Counted from the stretch's first letter, positions 1 to 8,447 are shown. The stretch is 64,000 nt of DNA from JABAAE01 sp036336715 (GCA_036336715.1 JAYZFP010000074.1:1-64000); one strand, 5' to 3'. Notes: generated by a model from the letters alone, not told the origin. A program made the numbers and translations.

Positions 1-570
1 CGGTTCTTGCTACGGGTGAAAGCTCACTCGGACATCGGTACGCGGGATGTGACTGCAGACGCTACCCTGGTTTCACCGCATCTTTCTTCGGTAAATATTG
101 AACCGGATGGATGGGTGACCGTACTCAAGCCGGGAAAATTCTCCCTCTTGGTGAAGTATCTTCAATTCACCAAGACGGTGACAATCATCAAGCCTTTTGA
201 TTCGAGGAAACAGGATGCTAGCACTTCAAAGGGCTGGGGGAATGAACCTGCCGGACCGATCGACAAGGTGGTGGCCAGGTCCTACCAGCGATTGAATCTT
301 CCACTGCCGCCTGCCGCAGACGAGTCGACACTGGTGCGCCGGCTCTACCTTGACCTGACCGGACAATTGCCCACGCCAGAGCAGCTCAGCAGTTACCTCC
401 ACTCCCGTCAGCCGGACAAAAAGAAAAAACTGGTGCGGCGGTTGCATCCTCGAGGATTCCCGCCTGATGGGGAAAGCCATCGCTGTTTCCATAGCCCCGG
501 TAATCGAAGGCAACCACGGAAGCTCCACACCGCTGGCCCAGCGAAACCACGAATGGTTTCAAGCCGCTGA
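1..570 (+). pseudogene. 5'-cut, 3'-broken DUF1549 (planctomycete cytochrome-type) protein fragment
   Basis: The frame is open from the first base, so the true start lies outside the window. The first ~65 residues resemble a bacterial Ig-like (BIG2) domain (DGWVTVLKPGKFSLLVKY). A linker follows, then the start of a DUF1549 domain: IDKVVARSYQRLNLPLPP and RRLYLDLTGQLPTPEQLSSYL, ending at KKKKLVRRL near base 444. After that the translation is low-complexity Arg/Pro/His text with no family resemblance up to the stop at 570, and the opposite strand there encodes an alpha/beta hydrolase. In intact relatives DUF1549 continues for ~200 residues and is followed by DUF1553. I read this as a true gene cut by a rearrangement or an assembly error, not as a functional short protein. 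Confidence 0.6.
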
Positions 571-920
571 GCGACTCTCCATGTTCCATGGAAGTAAAGG
601 ATCACACTCTGCTCTCTGACAGGGCGTTCCGGGGGGCAGAAATGAACGAGGTGTATGCGGTTTCCATCCTGCGATGTAATCTGGCAATCGATCAGGTGGG
701 GTGCTTTGTCGGCAGTCAGTTCGGCCGAATCCGGTTCACCGAACAGAAGAACCGGGTAGACAAGATAGGGCTCGCCCAGAAAAAGCAGCAGCAGAATCAG
801 CAGGTAAAACCCGCTTGCTGATCGCAGTAATCGCCATAACCAACGGCGGCCGCCCGCAGGGGCAGTGGACGAATTGTTGCGGTCCCTGCCATCCAGGGCT
901 CCGCCCAACTTCTCACTCAT
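386..920 (-). pseudogene. alpha/beta hydrolase, N-terminal part, frameshifted and truncated
   Basis: Read from ATG at 920, the protein has an N-terminal membrane anchor (FYLLILLLLFLGEPYLVYP) and then a typical hydrolase entry, QDGNRIHLVHFCPPE and SVILYFHG. The frame breaks near 587-590. In the neighbouring frame the fold continues convincingly (GASVVAFDYRGYGNSDG, then GILEDATAA) down to about base 434, where hydrolase similarity stops and the opposite-strand DUF1549 fragment begins. The catalytic Ser, Asp and His region is absent. Family: membrane-anchored serine hydrolases of the YbfF/BEM46 kind. It is either a decayed gene or a gene damaged by an indel and a bad join in the assembly; the sequence alone cannot separate these. 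Confidence 0.55.
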
Positions 921-1066
921 CTCAGCAATCGTCTCAAAGGATGCAGGATACCTTGGCTCATCATCTTCAGTTTCAATGATCGCCCGGGGCCTGGTTCCTG
1001 GAGCCCTGCCTTGGTTTCAGGGATTGTACGGTTCCTGTCCCTCGATCGCACTTGGCGTCGATTACA

Positions 1067-1837
1067 TCAGCCAAGCAGGTCATCGAGGTTACCTGGTTTT
1101 CGTGGCGTCTGGGATGCCATGTCGGCGAGGATGTTCTTCTTGGGAGCGGAACGCAAAATGCCTGTCGCCAGCTTCAGATCCTCCTGCGTGGTGATTTTTA
1201 GGTTGGTTTGCGGACAAGGGACGATATCGACAGCCTGTCCGTATGCTTCGACCACCTGGGAATCGTCGGTGGCATGTCCCTGGTAGCTGGCATAGGCGTC
1301 GATCAAAACCTGTTTCCGGAAAACCTGGGGCGTCTGGGCCTGCCAGAGACCTTTGCGCGAAACAGTCTCCGAGACCTGGTTGCTTTGCACGTCAACTCTT
1401 TTGATCGTTCCTACGATGGGGGAGGCCAGAATCGCCGCACCGCCGGACTGGGCCTGGCTGAAGACGGCGTCGATCCAGCTGTCCTGCAGGCAGGGGCGGG
1501 CAGCGTCATGAATGGCAACGTAGTCACAGTCGGGACTGATTTCCGTCAGGGCATTGCGTACCGAGTCCACCCTTTCCGATCCTCCCCGGACCAGGCTGAA
1601 TCCCATCACCGCGAGGTTGGCATTGAATTTTATCCGAAAGAATTCTTCGTCCTCCGGGGAAATCACCACGATCAACTGACCGACATCTTTACGATCCAGG
1701 AATTTCTGGGCCGAGTAGAGCCAGACGGCCTGGTTGTTCAGGTTGACAAACGGCTTTTTAAGATGCGTTTCATTTTTCCTGTTTGAAAAACGCGAGCTGG
1801 AACCTGCCGCGGGAAGAATGACGCAGAACTTTGCCAT
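1067..1837 (-). CDS. ispD: 2-C-methyl-D-erythritol 4-phosphate cytidylyltransferase
   Basis: IspD joins CTP and MEP to give CDP-ME in the non-mevalonate isoprenoid pathway (cytosol). The 256-residue product begins MAKFCVILPAAGSSSRF, the nucleotidyltransferase signature with the glycine/serine loop. It also carries RGGSERVDSVRNAL, AIHDAARPC and ASPIVGTIKRV and ends with a typical QTPQVFRK...TDDSQVVE block. The ATG at 1837 is preceded by AAAGGGA at good spacing, so the longer in-frame extension upstream is not used. It lies 29 bases after the DUF1501 gene on the same strand and may be read through from it. The C-terminal ~20 residues are an extra tail compared with short IspD proteins. Confidence 0.9.
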   Translation of the reverse strand: MAKFCVILPAAGSSSRFSNRKNETHLKKPFVNLNNQAVWLYSAQKFLDRKDVGQLIVVISPEDEEFFRIKFNANLAVMGFSLVRGGSERVDSVRNALTEISPDCDYVAIHDAARPCLQDSWIDAVFSQAQSGGAAILASPIVGTIKRVDVQSNQVSETVSRKGLWQAQTPQVFRKQVLIDAYASYQGHATDDSQVVEAYGQAVDIVPCPQTNLKITTQEDLKLATGILRSAPKKNILADMASQTPRKPGNLDDLLG

Positions 1838-1866
1838 GAAAAATCCCTTTCGAAAATCCTGACGTG

Positions 1867-3327
1867 TCAGGTCACGATTTTTTGAATGATATTGCCATGC
1901 ACATCGGTCAACCGATACCAACGGCCCTGGTGTTTGAATGTCAGTCGCTGGTGGTCGATCCCCATCTGGTTCAAAAGCGTGGCATGGAAATCGTGCACGT
2001 GCACCCCGTCTGCGGCAATGTTGTAGCCGTAGTCGTCGGTTTCGCCATAGGACGTACCGGGCCGAATCCCTCCACCTGCCATCCAGAGTGAAAAACAGCG
2101 GGGGTGATGATCGCGACCAAAATTCGAGCCAAATTTACCCTGGCAGTAGTTCGTGCGTCCGAACTCGCCTCCCCAGACCAGTAGCGTGTCTTCCAGCAGG
2201 CCCCGCTGTTTGAGATCCTGCAGCAGAGCAGCCGAGGGCTGATCCGTTTCCCGGCACTGGTTGCGGATTCCACCGGGAAGTCCGCCATGCTGATCCCAGC
2301 CCGGGTGGTAGAGTTGAATGAAGCGGACACCCCGCTCGGCCAGGCGGCGGGCCATCAGGCAATTGGCGGCAAAACTGCCGGGCTTTTTCACATCCGGTCC
2401 ATACGTGTTCAGCAGGTATTCGGGTTCTGCGGAAAAATCGGCGGCCTCCGGAATGGAAGATTGCATTCGAAAAGCCAATTCGTATTGGGCAATCCTGTTT
2501 TCAATCTGCGGGTTGAATTCCTTTTCAAGTCGCGCTTCGTGAAGTTGCCGCAATGCGTTGAGCTGATCCCGGCGGCTGTCCTGCGTGATGCCGTTTGGAT
2601 TGTTCAGGTAAAGAACCGGGTTTTTGTCAGCCCGGAACCGGACGCCCTGGAAGCGGGAAGGGAGAAATCCGGAGCCCCAGAGGCGGGAAACCAGGGGCTG
2701 ACCGCCCTTGTTCTTGGTCACCATCACGACAAAGGCAGGCAGGTTTTCGTTTTCACTGCCGAGGCCGTAATTCAGCCACGCACCCATGCTTGGCCGCCCG
2801 GGAAACTGGGAACCGGTCTGCATGTGGGTGACCGCCGGACCGTGGTTGATCGCCTCGGTGAACATCGATTTGACAATGCAGAGGTCATCGGCGTGACGGG
2901 CGGTGAAGGGAAGGAGTTCGCTGATTTCCTGGCCGCTGTCTCCGTAGCGGGAAAACTTGAACGGCGTGCCGGCAAGCGGCAGGCTTGCCTGGTTACCCGA
3001 CATGGCCGTCAATCGTTGACCCTGCCGGATACTTTCGGGCAGTTCCTGCCCGTTTTCGTCCTGCAGTCGTTTTTTGAAGTCAAAGAGATCCAGGTGGGAG
3101 GGACCTCCACTCTGGAAGAGGTAGATGATGCGTTTGGCCCTTGCCGGGCGATGGGATGCCAGCGGAGCGGCAACACCTGGCGGAGCCGGGCCGGGGTCCC
3201 GCGAGGCGGCCTCCCGGGAAACCAGGTCCATCAGGGCGATCGAACCCAGTCCCATGCCAAATTTATTCAGCAGCGACCGTCGACTTTGGCCGACTGTTTG
3301 ATCAAATCCCGTGCATTGGCTTTTCAT
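1867..3327 (-). CDS. DUF1501 family secreted protein (sulfatase-like fold)
   Basis: This 486-residue protein belongs to DUF1501, which is abundant in planctomycetes and distantly related to the alkaline phosphatase/sulfatase superfamily. Visible family blocks are LFQSGGPSHLDLFDFK, the HGPAVTHMQTGSQFPGRPSMGAWLNYGLG stretch, RLAERGVRFIQLYHPGWDQHGG and WGGEFGRTNYCQGKFGSNFGRDHHP. The N-terminus has SRRSLLNKFGMGLGSIALMDL, a Tat-like signal. It starts 12 bases after the stop of the PSCyt1/DUF1549 protein, the standard planctomycete gene pair. The enzymatic role of DUF1501 proteins is not settled; a role with the partner in degrading sulfated polysaccharides is a common inference only. Confidence 0.85.
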   Translation of the reverse strand: MKSQCTGFDQTVGQSRRSLLNKFGMGLGSIALMDLVSREAASRDPGPAPPGVAAPLASHRPARAKRIIYLFQSGGPSHLDLFDFKKRLQDENGQELPESIRQGQRLTAMSGNQASLPLAGTPFKFSRYGDSGQEISELLPFTARHADDLCIVKSMFTEAINHGPAVTHMQTGSQFPGRPSMGAWLNYGLGSENENLPAFVVMVTKNKGGQPLVSRLWGSGFLPSRFQGVRFRADKNPVLYLNNPNGITQDSRRDQLNALRQLHEARLEKEFNPQIENRIAQYELAFRMQSSIPEAADFSAEPEYLLNTYGPDVKKPGSFAANCLMARRLAERGVRFIQLYHPGWDQHGGLPGGIRNQCRETDQPSAALLQDLKQRGLLEDTLLVWGGEFGRTNYCQGKFGSNFGRDHHPRCFSLWMAGGGIRPGTSYGETDDYGYNIAADGVHVHDFHATLLNQMGIDHQRLTFKHQGRWYRLTDVHGNIIQKIVT

Positions 3328-3339
3328 GGGAATCCCCTT

Positions 3340-6300
3340 TTAGCGACGCATGACACATTCGTCAAAATTCATGATGGTTTGAGTCACGGTTGCCAGTGCG
3401 GCAACCTCGAGGGAATCGAGTTGCCTGTCGATCCGTTTTTTTCCAACACTCAGGTAGGGTTCTACCTGTTGTTTGTTCTGCTGGAAGTATTTTTTCTGAG
3501 ACTGGAACAGGCGAAACAGGATTTCCAGTTCGGCCGGCTGTGCAGGGCGACTGCACAATTTTTGAAAGATGAAGGCGATCCTCTGTTTGGCGTCGGGTTT
3601 TTCTGTCAAAGTCCTGGCTGCCAGCATTCGGGCGGCCTCCACGAACTGTGGATCGTTCATGAGAACGAAAGACTGCAGGGGGGTGGCCGTCTTTTCCCGC
3701 TTGACCGTGCAGACATCCCGTTTGGAGGCATCGAGGGTCATCATGACCGGCGAGGGTCCGGTTCGTTTCCAGTAGGTATAAACGCTCCGGCGGTAGAGTC
3801 CTTCGCCATTGTCGGCTCCCATCGGCTTGAAACTCAGCGCCAAGTCATAGGGCTTCGCTCCGCCACCGCCGATCTTCCGCACCAGGGTCCCGCTGGCAAA
3901 AAGGGCATTGTCCCGCAGCATTTCCGCCTGCAGTCGAAAGCTGGATGCACGGGCCAGCAAGCGGTTTTCCGGGTCCAGTTCGTACAGCTTCCTGTCGACT
4001 TTCGAATCCTGCCGGTAGGTGGCCGAAAGCACCATCTGGCGAATCAGGCGTTTCAGGTTCCAGTGGTGAGCCACAAAATCGGTGGCCAGCCAGTCCAGCA
4101 GGTCCGGGTGGGTGGGAGGTTGTCCCTGGGAACCAAAGTCCTCGGGCGTCCTGACCAGGCCGTCACCGAAAATCAGTTGCCAATAGCGATTGACCGTGAC
4201 CCGCGCGGTAAGAGGATTTGATGGACTGACAACCCAGCGGGCCAGCTCCAGGCGGGACCCGGGCCGGGAATCTACCTGCAGGGCTGCCGGAATTCCAAGG
4301 GCGACTTTTTCCCTCGGTTGATCGTAGGCGCCCCGCTGCAGTCGATAGGTGGTCCGTCGCGGCTTCATGTCATTCATGACCATGATCTCAACTGTACCGT
4401 CGACTGCCTTGCTGCGCTGATCCCGGACCTCCCGCAGTTGCTTTTGCAGTTCTTTCATCCCAGGGGAATGATGCCGTTTGTAAACCGTCCGCAACAATTG
4501 GCGCATCTCCACGGACAGGGATTTTCGTTCGGCCTGCTGGAGTGAGGTTGCGAGCCTGTTGTCATTCAGTAACCGGAATTCAAAGGGTGTCAGTTCCCGG
4601 TCGAAAACCTTGACATCATCGACCTTGCCCTGCTTGAAGCCCTTGTCGCGAAAACGTTGGCCGATGGCGATCTGGTTGCCCCCTCCACCGGTGATGTTCT
4701 TGTACAGGTTGTCACGGACGATTTCGGTTTCGACGGGTTGCCCGTCCAGGTAAATTTTCAGGCCGTCGGCCCTGCTCGAGCCATCGTAACTGAAACTTGC
4801 CTGGATCCATTTTTGGATGGGAATCGCATTACGGGTTCGTACCCGGATGGCGTTCCCTGGCCAGAAGTGGATCAGCGAGACGCTTAATTTGCCATCCTCG
4901 ATCAGCAGCTGGTATCCCCGGCTTGCGGCATCGGTCCAGGCGCGGGAGCGGTGGAGGACCACCGCACGTTTCTTGTGATCGGGAGTGTTGAGCCAGATGG
5001 AAATCGAGAAAGCCTGGTTGCGTGAAAAATTACCGCTCTTCAGTCCGATCGCATCATCACCCGTCAGTTGAACTCCCTTGCCGATTTTGCCGGGTACCGG
5101 TTTGTTTCCGCCCCCTTTGAAGTCATCTAGGGTGTTGTGCTCGATGGGCAAAGTCCAAAGTTCATTTTCCGGATTTTCAAGCCATTGTTGGAATTTGCCA
5201 TCCTCCGGCTTGAAGGAACGCACCTGTTCTTCCAGCCGTCCCATGCGTTCTTCGAGTTCGGCCAACCGCTTTTTCTGTTCTGACGACGAGAGCATCAGGG
5301 TGGGGGTGGGCGTCGAAGACGTAAAGTACGAATAGAGTCCGGCTTCGTCGATATTGTTGAAGTAGGCGAACAGCTGGTAGTACTCGGTCTGGGTCAGTGG
5401 GTCGTACTTGTGATCATGGCAGCGGGCACACTCGAGGGTCAGGCCCAGAAACGCGGTCGCAAACGTGTGGGTGCGGTCGGCCACGTACTCAACGCGAAAT
5501 TCCTCCGGAACGCTTCCACCTTCAACTTTTTGTGGATGCAGTCGATTGAAGGCAGTGGCCAGCACCTGGTCGTCGGTGGCTGCGGGAAGCATGTCTCCGG
5601 CGAGCTGTTCCACGACGAACTGGTCATAAGACTTGTTTTGATTGAAGGAACGGATCACCCAGTCACGCCAGGGCCAGACATGACGACCCCGGTCCACCTG
5701 GTAACCGAAAGAATCCGAGTAGCGAGCCACATCCAGCCATTCGGAAGTCATCCTTTCGCCATAGGCCTCCTGCTTCAGCAGACGGTCGACCACTTTTTCG
5801 TAGGCATCTGGAGCCCGGTCGTTGACAAATTCTCTGATCTCATCCACCGTGGGAGGTAACCCTGTGAGGTCAAATGAGACCCGCCGGATCAATCGCTCCC
5901 TCGCGGACGGTTCCGCCGGGGTCAGTCCCTGAGCTTCGAGCCGGGACAAGATGAAGTGGTCAATTTCATTTTTTGGCCACTCCCGTTTTTGTACTTTCGG
6001 CAGAATCGGTTTTCGTGGAGGAGCAAAGGACCAGTGAACTTCATAGCGGGCTCCACCGGAGAGCCAGGCTTTCAGTTTTTTCTTTTCGGCAGACGAGAGA
6101 GAAAGCTTGGAGCTGGCCGGAGGCATCCTTTCTTCCGGGTCGTCCGCCGTGATTCGACGCCAGAATTCGCTTGTCTCGGGGGGCTTTCCCTCCAGGACAG
6201 AAAGAGCGGCCTCTCGCTGGTCCAGCCTCAAATCCGATTGCCGGGAGTTTTCGTCCGGGCCATGACATTTAAAACAGCGGTCCGAGAGAATCGGCCGGAT

Positions 6301-6450
6301 GTCCCGGTTAAAATCGATTTCAGAGGAGTTGCCCTGTTGGGAAGCAAGAGCTTCCCCAAACGGTCCCGGGAAAATTGGTACCAGGGCCGGGCAAAAAGAA
6401 ACCAGGGCCAGCAGGAACAAGCGGGCAGGAATTTGTCGGGGTCGATGCAT
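3340..6450 (-). CDS. PSCyt1-DUF1549-LamG-DUF1553 planctomycete cytochrome-type protein
   Basis: The 1036-residue exported protein has a signal peptide (residues 8-37). It continues with a PSCyt1 domain bearing a CxxCH haem motif (CFKCH, residues 59-63, with IRPILSDRC before it), then DUF1549 (IDHFILSRLEAQGL to WLDVARYSDS) with a second CxxCH (CARCH, 341-345). A LamG/concanavalin-like insert lies at about 440-640 (SISIWLNTPD, KIYLDGQPVE, VDDVKVFDREL), and DUF1553 follows to the end (SNPLTARVTVNRYWQLIFGDGLV, QSFVLMNDPQFVEAAR). The LamG insert suggests carbohydrate binding. It is first in a minus-strand run with the DUF1501 gene and ispD. Redox or glycan-degradation functions have been proposed for the family but are unproven. 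Confidence 0.88.
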   Translation of the reverse strand: MHRPRQIPARLFLLALVSFCPALVPIFPGPFGEALASQQGNSSEIDFNRDIRPILSDRCFKCHGPDENSRQSDLRLDQREAALSVLEGKPPETSEFWRRITADDPEERMPPASSKLSLSSAEKKKLKAWLSGGARYEVHWSFAPPRKPILPKVQKREWPKNEIDHFILSRLEAQGLTPAEPSARERLIRRVSFDLTGLPPTVDEIREFVNDRAPDAYEKVVDRLLKQEAYGERMTSEWLDVARYSDSFGYQVDRGRHVWPWRDWVIRSFNQNKSYDQFVVEQLAGDMLPAATDDQVLATAFNRLHPQKVEGGSVPEEFRVEYVADRTHTFATAFLGLTLECARCHDHKYDPLTQTEYYQLFAYFNNIDEAGLYSYFTSSTPTPTLMLSSSEQKKRLAELEERMGRLEEQVRSFKPEDGKFQQWLENPENELWTLPIEHNTLDDFKGGGNKPVPGKIGKGVQLTGDDAIGLKSGNFSRNQAFSISIWLNTPDHKKRAVVLHRSRAWTDAASRGYQLLIEDGKLSVSLIHFWPGNAIRVRTRNAIPIQKWIQASFSYDGSSRADGLKIYLDGQPVETEIVRDNLYKNITGGGGNQIAIGQRFRDKGFKQGKVDDVKVFDRELTPFEFRLLNDNRLATSLQQAERKSLSVEMRQLLRTVYKRHHSPGMKELQKQLREVRDQRSKAVDGTVEIMVMNDMKPRRTTYRLQRGAYDQPREKVALGIPAALQVDSRPGSRLELARWVVSPSNPLTARVTVNRYWQLIFGDGLVRTPEDFGSQGQPPTHPDLLDWLATDFVAHHWNLKRLIRQMVLSATYRQDSKVDRKLYELDPENRLLARASSFRLQAEMLRDNALFASGTLVRKIGGGGAKPYDLALSFKPMGADNGEGLYRRSVYTYWKRTGPSPVMMTLDASKRDVCTVKREKTATPLQSFVLMNDPQFVEAARMLAARTLTEKPDAKQRIAFIFQKLCSRPAQPAELEILFRLFQSQKKYFQQNKQQVEPYLSVGKKRIDRQLDSLEVAALATVTQTIMNFDECVMRR

Positions 6451-6615
6451 GAGCAGGCGGGTTGGATCTGCAGATCGTCAAACAGCGGATTGCGTCGGAG
6501 GGATTTTACCCTGATGCGAAAAACGTTGCCAAAAGACTAATATATTACCAGACGCCCTGTTTATCATCTTTTGCCAAGACTACAAACGTGATTTTGGAAT
6601 GGAAACTGACCGAAA

Positions 6616-7416
6616 ATGAGCAATCGTCCCACCGGAAAAGTGAATTTCGACAATGCAGAACGGGTCCTGATCGTGACCGGTGGTTCCAGCGGAATCGGCC
6701 TGGCAATCGGGCAGGCTTTTGCCCGAAGTGGCGGAACCGTTTATTCCTTTGATATCCAGCCCCCCCAGTCGGGGACTGCCCCGGAGGGAGCGTTGCACTA
6801 CATCGAAACGGATGTCAGCGACGAAAGCCAATGCCAGGAGTCGATTGCGCGTGTCATGGAGCGGGAAGGTGGAATCGATGTTCTGGTCAACAATGCAGTG
6901 ATCCAGCCGGTGGAATCCTATGTCCCGGTGGATCAGCTGGATGGCCAGTTGTGGACTCGAATGCTGGGGGTGAACGTTTCCGGCTATACGTTCATGGCCA
7001 AACATGTTCTTCCAAGGATGAAAAAGCAGCAATCCGGGGTAATCGTCAACATGGCCAGCGCACAGGCCCATCGGACGGCTCGGGAAGTCTCAGCATATGG
7101 ACCTACCAAAGCGGCTAACCTGCTGCAGGCCAAGCAGTGGGGAGTGGAGTACGCGCGTTCGGGAATCCGCGTTGTTTCCATTTCTCCCGGAGCTATCGAT
7201 ACGCCCCTGGTTCGCGCCAGCCTGGAATTGCAGGGGGGCGAAGCGGAGCTGGCCAACCGGCATCCATTGGGGAGATTGGGGCAACCTGAGGAGATCGCAA
7301 ATGCGGTTTTGTGGCTTTCCAGCCAGGGAGCCTCGTTTATAACAGCGGAAGACCTCGCGGTGGATGGCGGACTCGGCGGTCTGGCTTCTTTTGCTGACCC
7401 GTATAAGATGTCTTGA
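6616..7416 (+). CDS. short-chain dehydrogenase/reductase (SDR)
   Basis: The product is a 266-residue classical SDR. The cofactor loop TGGSSGIG is at residues 21-28, VNNA at 91-94, and the catalytic set is Ser148, Tyr161 and Lys165 (YGPTK). The substrate is unknown. D46 after the second strand (SFDIQP) favours NAD(H) over NADP(H), by family rule. The gene is divergent from the PSCyt1 gene and runs into the next reading frame, which starts just after its stop. Confidence 0.85.
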   Translation: MSNRPTGKVNFDNAERVLIVTGGSSGIGLAIGQAFARSGGTVYSFDIQPPQSGTAPEGALHYIETDVSDESQCQESIARVMEREGGIDVLVNNAVIQPVESYVPVDQLDGQLWTRMLGVNVSGYTFMAKHVLPRMKKQQSGVIVNMASAQAHRTAREVSAYGPTKAANLLQAKQWGVEYARSGIRVVSISPGAIDTPLVRASLELQGGEAELANRHPLGRLGQPEEIANAVLWLSSQGASFITAEDLAVDGGLGGLASFADPYKMS

Positions 7417-7439
7417 ATCAGCCACTGGAAACGTCAACC

Positions 7440-7772
7440 ATGAATCACGACAGCACTCCCAAACAGTTACCCGGCACCACCGATTCGTTTGGCAGCGGAT
7501 CGTCGGATGAACCAGGCGATTTTCTGGCGACTGAAGAAGGCATTTCCACGCCGGCAACCAGTAAGGCTGCCCGAAAAAGGCGAAAACGTCGTGAACGAAA
7601 GGGCCTGGAGAGGTACTGTAACGGGTGTTGGAGGGTAGAAAGCCATTATCCCCTCAATCGAAACACTGCAATAGTGTGGTTGCTGTCCATTGGAACGCTG
7701 GGCATCTATCTGCTGTTCAGGAGATACAAATGCCGGATTTGCGGAAAAGTGCGGATCAATTACGGGGATTGA
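7440..7772 (+). CDS. small zinc-ribbon-like membrane protein, function unknown
   Basis: I do not recognise this 110-residue protein beyond its layout. A hydrophilic acidic/Ser-rich N-terminus is followed by a strongly basic stretch (KAARKRRKRRERKG), a CNGC pair, one hydrophobic segment (TAIVWLLSIGTLGIYLLF) and a second pair CRIC near the end. The two CxxC pairs on either side of the membrane segment look like a split zinc ribbon. The frame opens with a TTG at 7413 overlapping the SDR stop, but the ATG at 7440 is the simpler start. Tight linkage suggests co-transcription with the SDR. Confidence 0.6.
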   Translation: MNHDSTPKQLPGTTDSFGSGSSDEPGDFLATEEGISTPATSKAARKRRKRRERKGLERYCNGCWRVESHYPLNRNTAIVWLLSIGTLGIYLLFRRYKCRICGKVRINYGD

Positions 7773-7785
7773 TACCCGTTTTCAT

Positions 7786-7825
7786 CCGATCGGCTTCTTC
7801 CAGGGAGGTCCGATCGGTTTCGTTT
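7786..7825 (+). terminator. possible rho-independent terminator after the SDR/zinc-ribbon pair
   Basis: CCGATCGG at 7786-7793 pairs with CCGATCGG at 7810-7817 (the motif is its own complement). The loop is 16 bases and a T-rich run follows. It sits 13 bases after the stop at 7772. The loop is large, so this is tentative. Confidence 0.35.
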
Positions 7826-7989
7826 CACGCTGGCAGTGAAACCGGTCGATGCGACCGTTGCTGAGAACCGGCGAAGTTGCTTCCAGGTTCCCGTTGTTTG
7901 GCAGGTAAGAGGGAGTCGTTGTCGACCGCACGGGAATATTCGCGTAACGAAAGGCACTTGGTGCCTTGGATTTCCGAATAAAAGCCTGC

Positions 7990-8075
7990 TTGCCTGCGGA
8001 TGCAGGCATTTCGGTGGTCGGCGCTTAAAAATCGGTGCAGAAAAATCGGCGCAGAAAAATCGGCGCAGAAAAAAA
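7990..8075. repeat. hairpin and three 14-base tandem repeats in the intergenic region
   Basis: A 7-bp hairpin (TGCCTGC, loop GGAT, GCAGGCA) lies at 7990-8007. Three copies of AAAAATCGGYGCAG follow at 8027-8040, 8041-8054 and 8055-8068; copies two and three are identical and copy one differs at one base. The rest of the 360-base gap between the zinc-ribbon gene and the histone-like gene (7773-8132) shows no gene I can support. Confidence 0.6.
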
Positions 8076-8132
8076 GGCTGTAGGAAAAATCCACAGCCCA
8101 TCCGGATGTCTCTGCCTTGAGGAGAAGCAAGC

Positions 8133-8399
8133 TTACTTCTTTTTGGCTTTCTTCTTGGCTGCCTTTTTCTTTGCAGGTGCCTTTTTAGCTACCTTTTTCT
8201 TTGCAGGAGCTTTTTTAGCTGCCTTTTTCTTTGCAGGAGCTTTTTTGGCTGCCTTTTTCTTTGCAGGTGCCTTCTTGGCTGCCTTCTTCTTTGCAGGAGC
8301 CTTCTTAGCTACCTTTTTCTTTGCAGGTGCCTTTTTGGCTGCCTTTTTCTTGGCGGGTGCCTTTTTGGCTGCCTTCTTTGCAGTTTTCTTTTTGGCCAC
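8133..8399 (-). CDS. histone H1-like Lys/Ala-rich DNA-binding protein
   Basis: After the initiator the 88-residue protein is almost entirely Lys, Ala and Pro. Tandem AKKAPAKKK-type units repeat about every ten residues, like the C-terminal tail of eukaryotic H1 and the chlamydial Hc1/Hc2 proteins. It is expected to bind and condense DNA non-specifically. The start is the GTG at 8399, because GGAGG sits 8 bases upstream; the longer frame to 8474 would begin inside likely promoter DNA. The SD lies in the loop of a 6-bp hairpin (see 8401-8417). Near-identical DNA units make the copy number prone to slippage or assembly collapse. Confidence 0.8.
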   Translation of the reverse strand: MAKKKTAKKAAKKAPAKKKAAKKAPAKKKVAKKAPAKKKAAKKAPAKKKAAKKAPAKKKAAKKAPAKKKVAKKAPAKKKAAKKKAKKK

Positions 8400-8400
8400 G

Positions 8401-8417
8401 ATTACGTCCTCCGTAAT
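8401..8417 (-). promoter_or_regulatory. hairpin presenting the Shine-Dalgarno of the histone-like gene in its loop
   Basis: In the transcript, ATTACG (8417-8412) and CGTAAT (8406-8401) form a perfect 6-bp stem around the five-base loop GAGGA, which is the ribosome-binding site. The GTG start follows one base after the stem. This arrangement could tune translation, but no experiment is implied by the sequence. Confidence 0.5.
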
Positions 8418-8447
8418 ATAAATCCATTTTGTGAAGTCTGTCACTGA

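Noticed and set aside
2287..4221. 644-residue open frame antisense to the DUF1501 and DUF1549 genes
   Set aside because: Spans the junction of two well-supported minus-strand genes; translation lacks any family motif and has Gly/Arg/His/Gln composition typical of antisense frames.
8027..8068. Short direct repeats as a CRISPR array
   Set aside because: Unit is 14 bases and contiguous, with no unique spacers.
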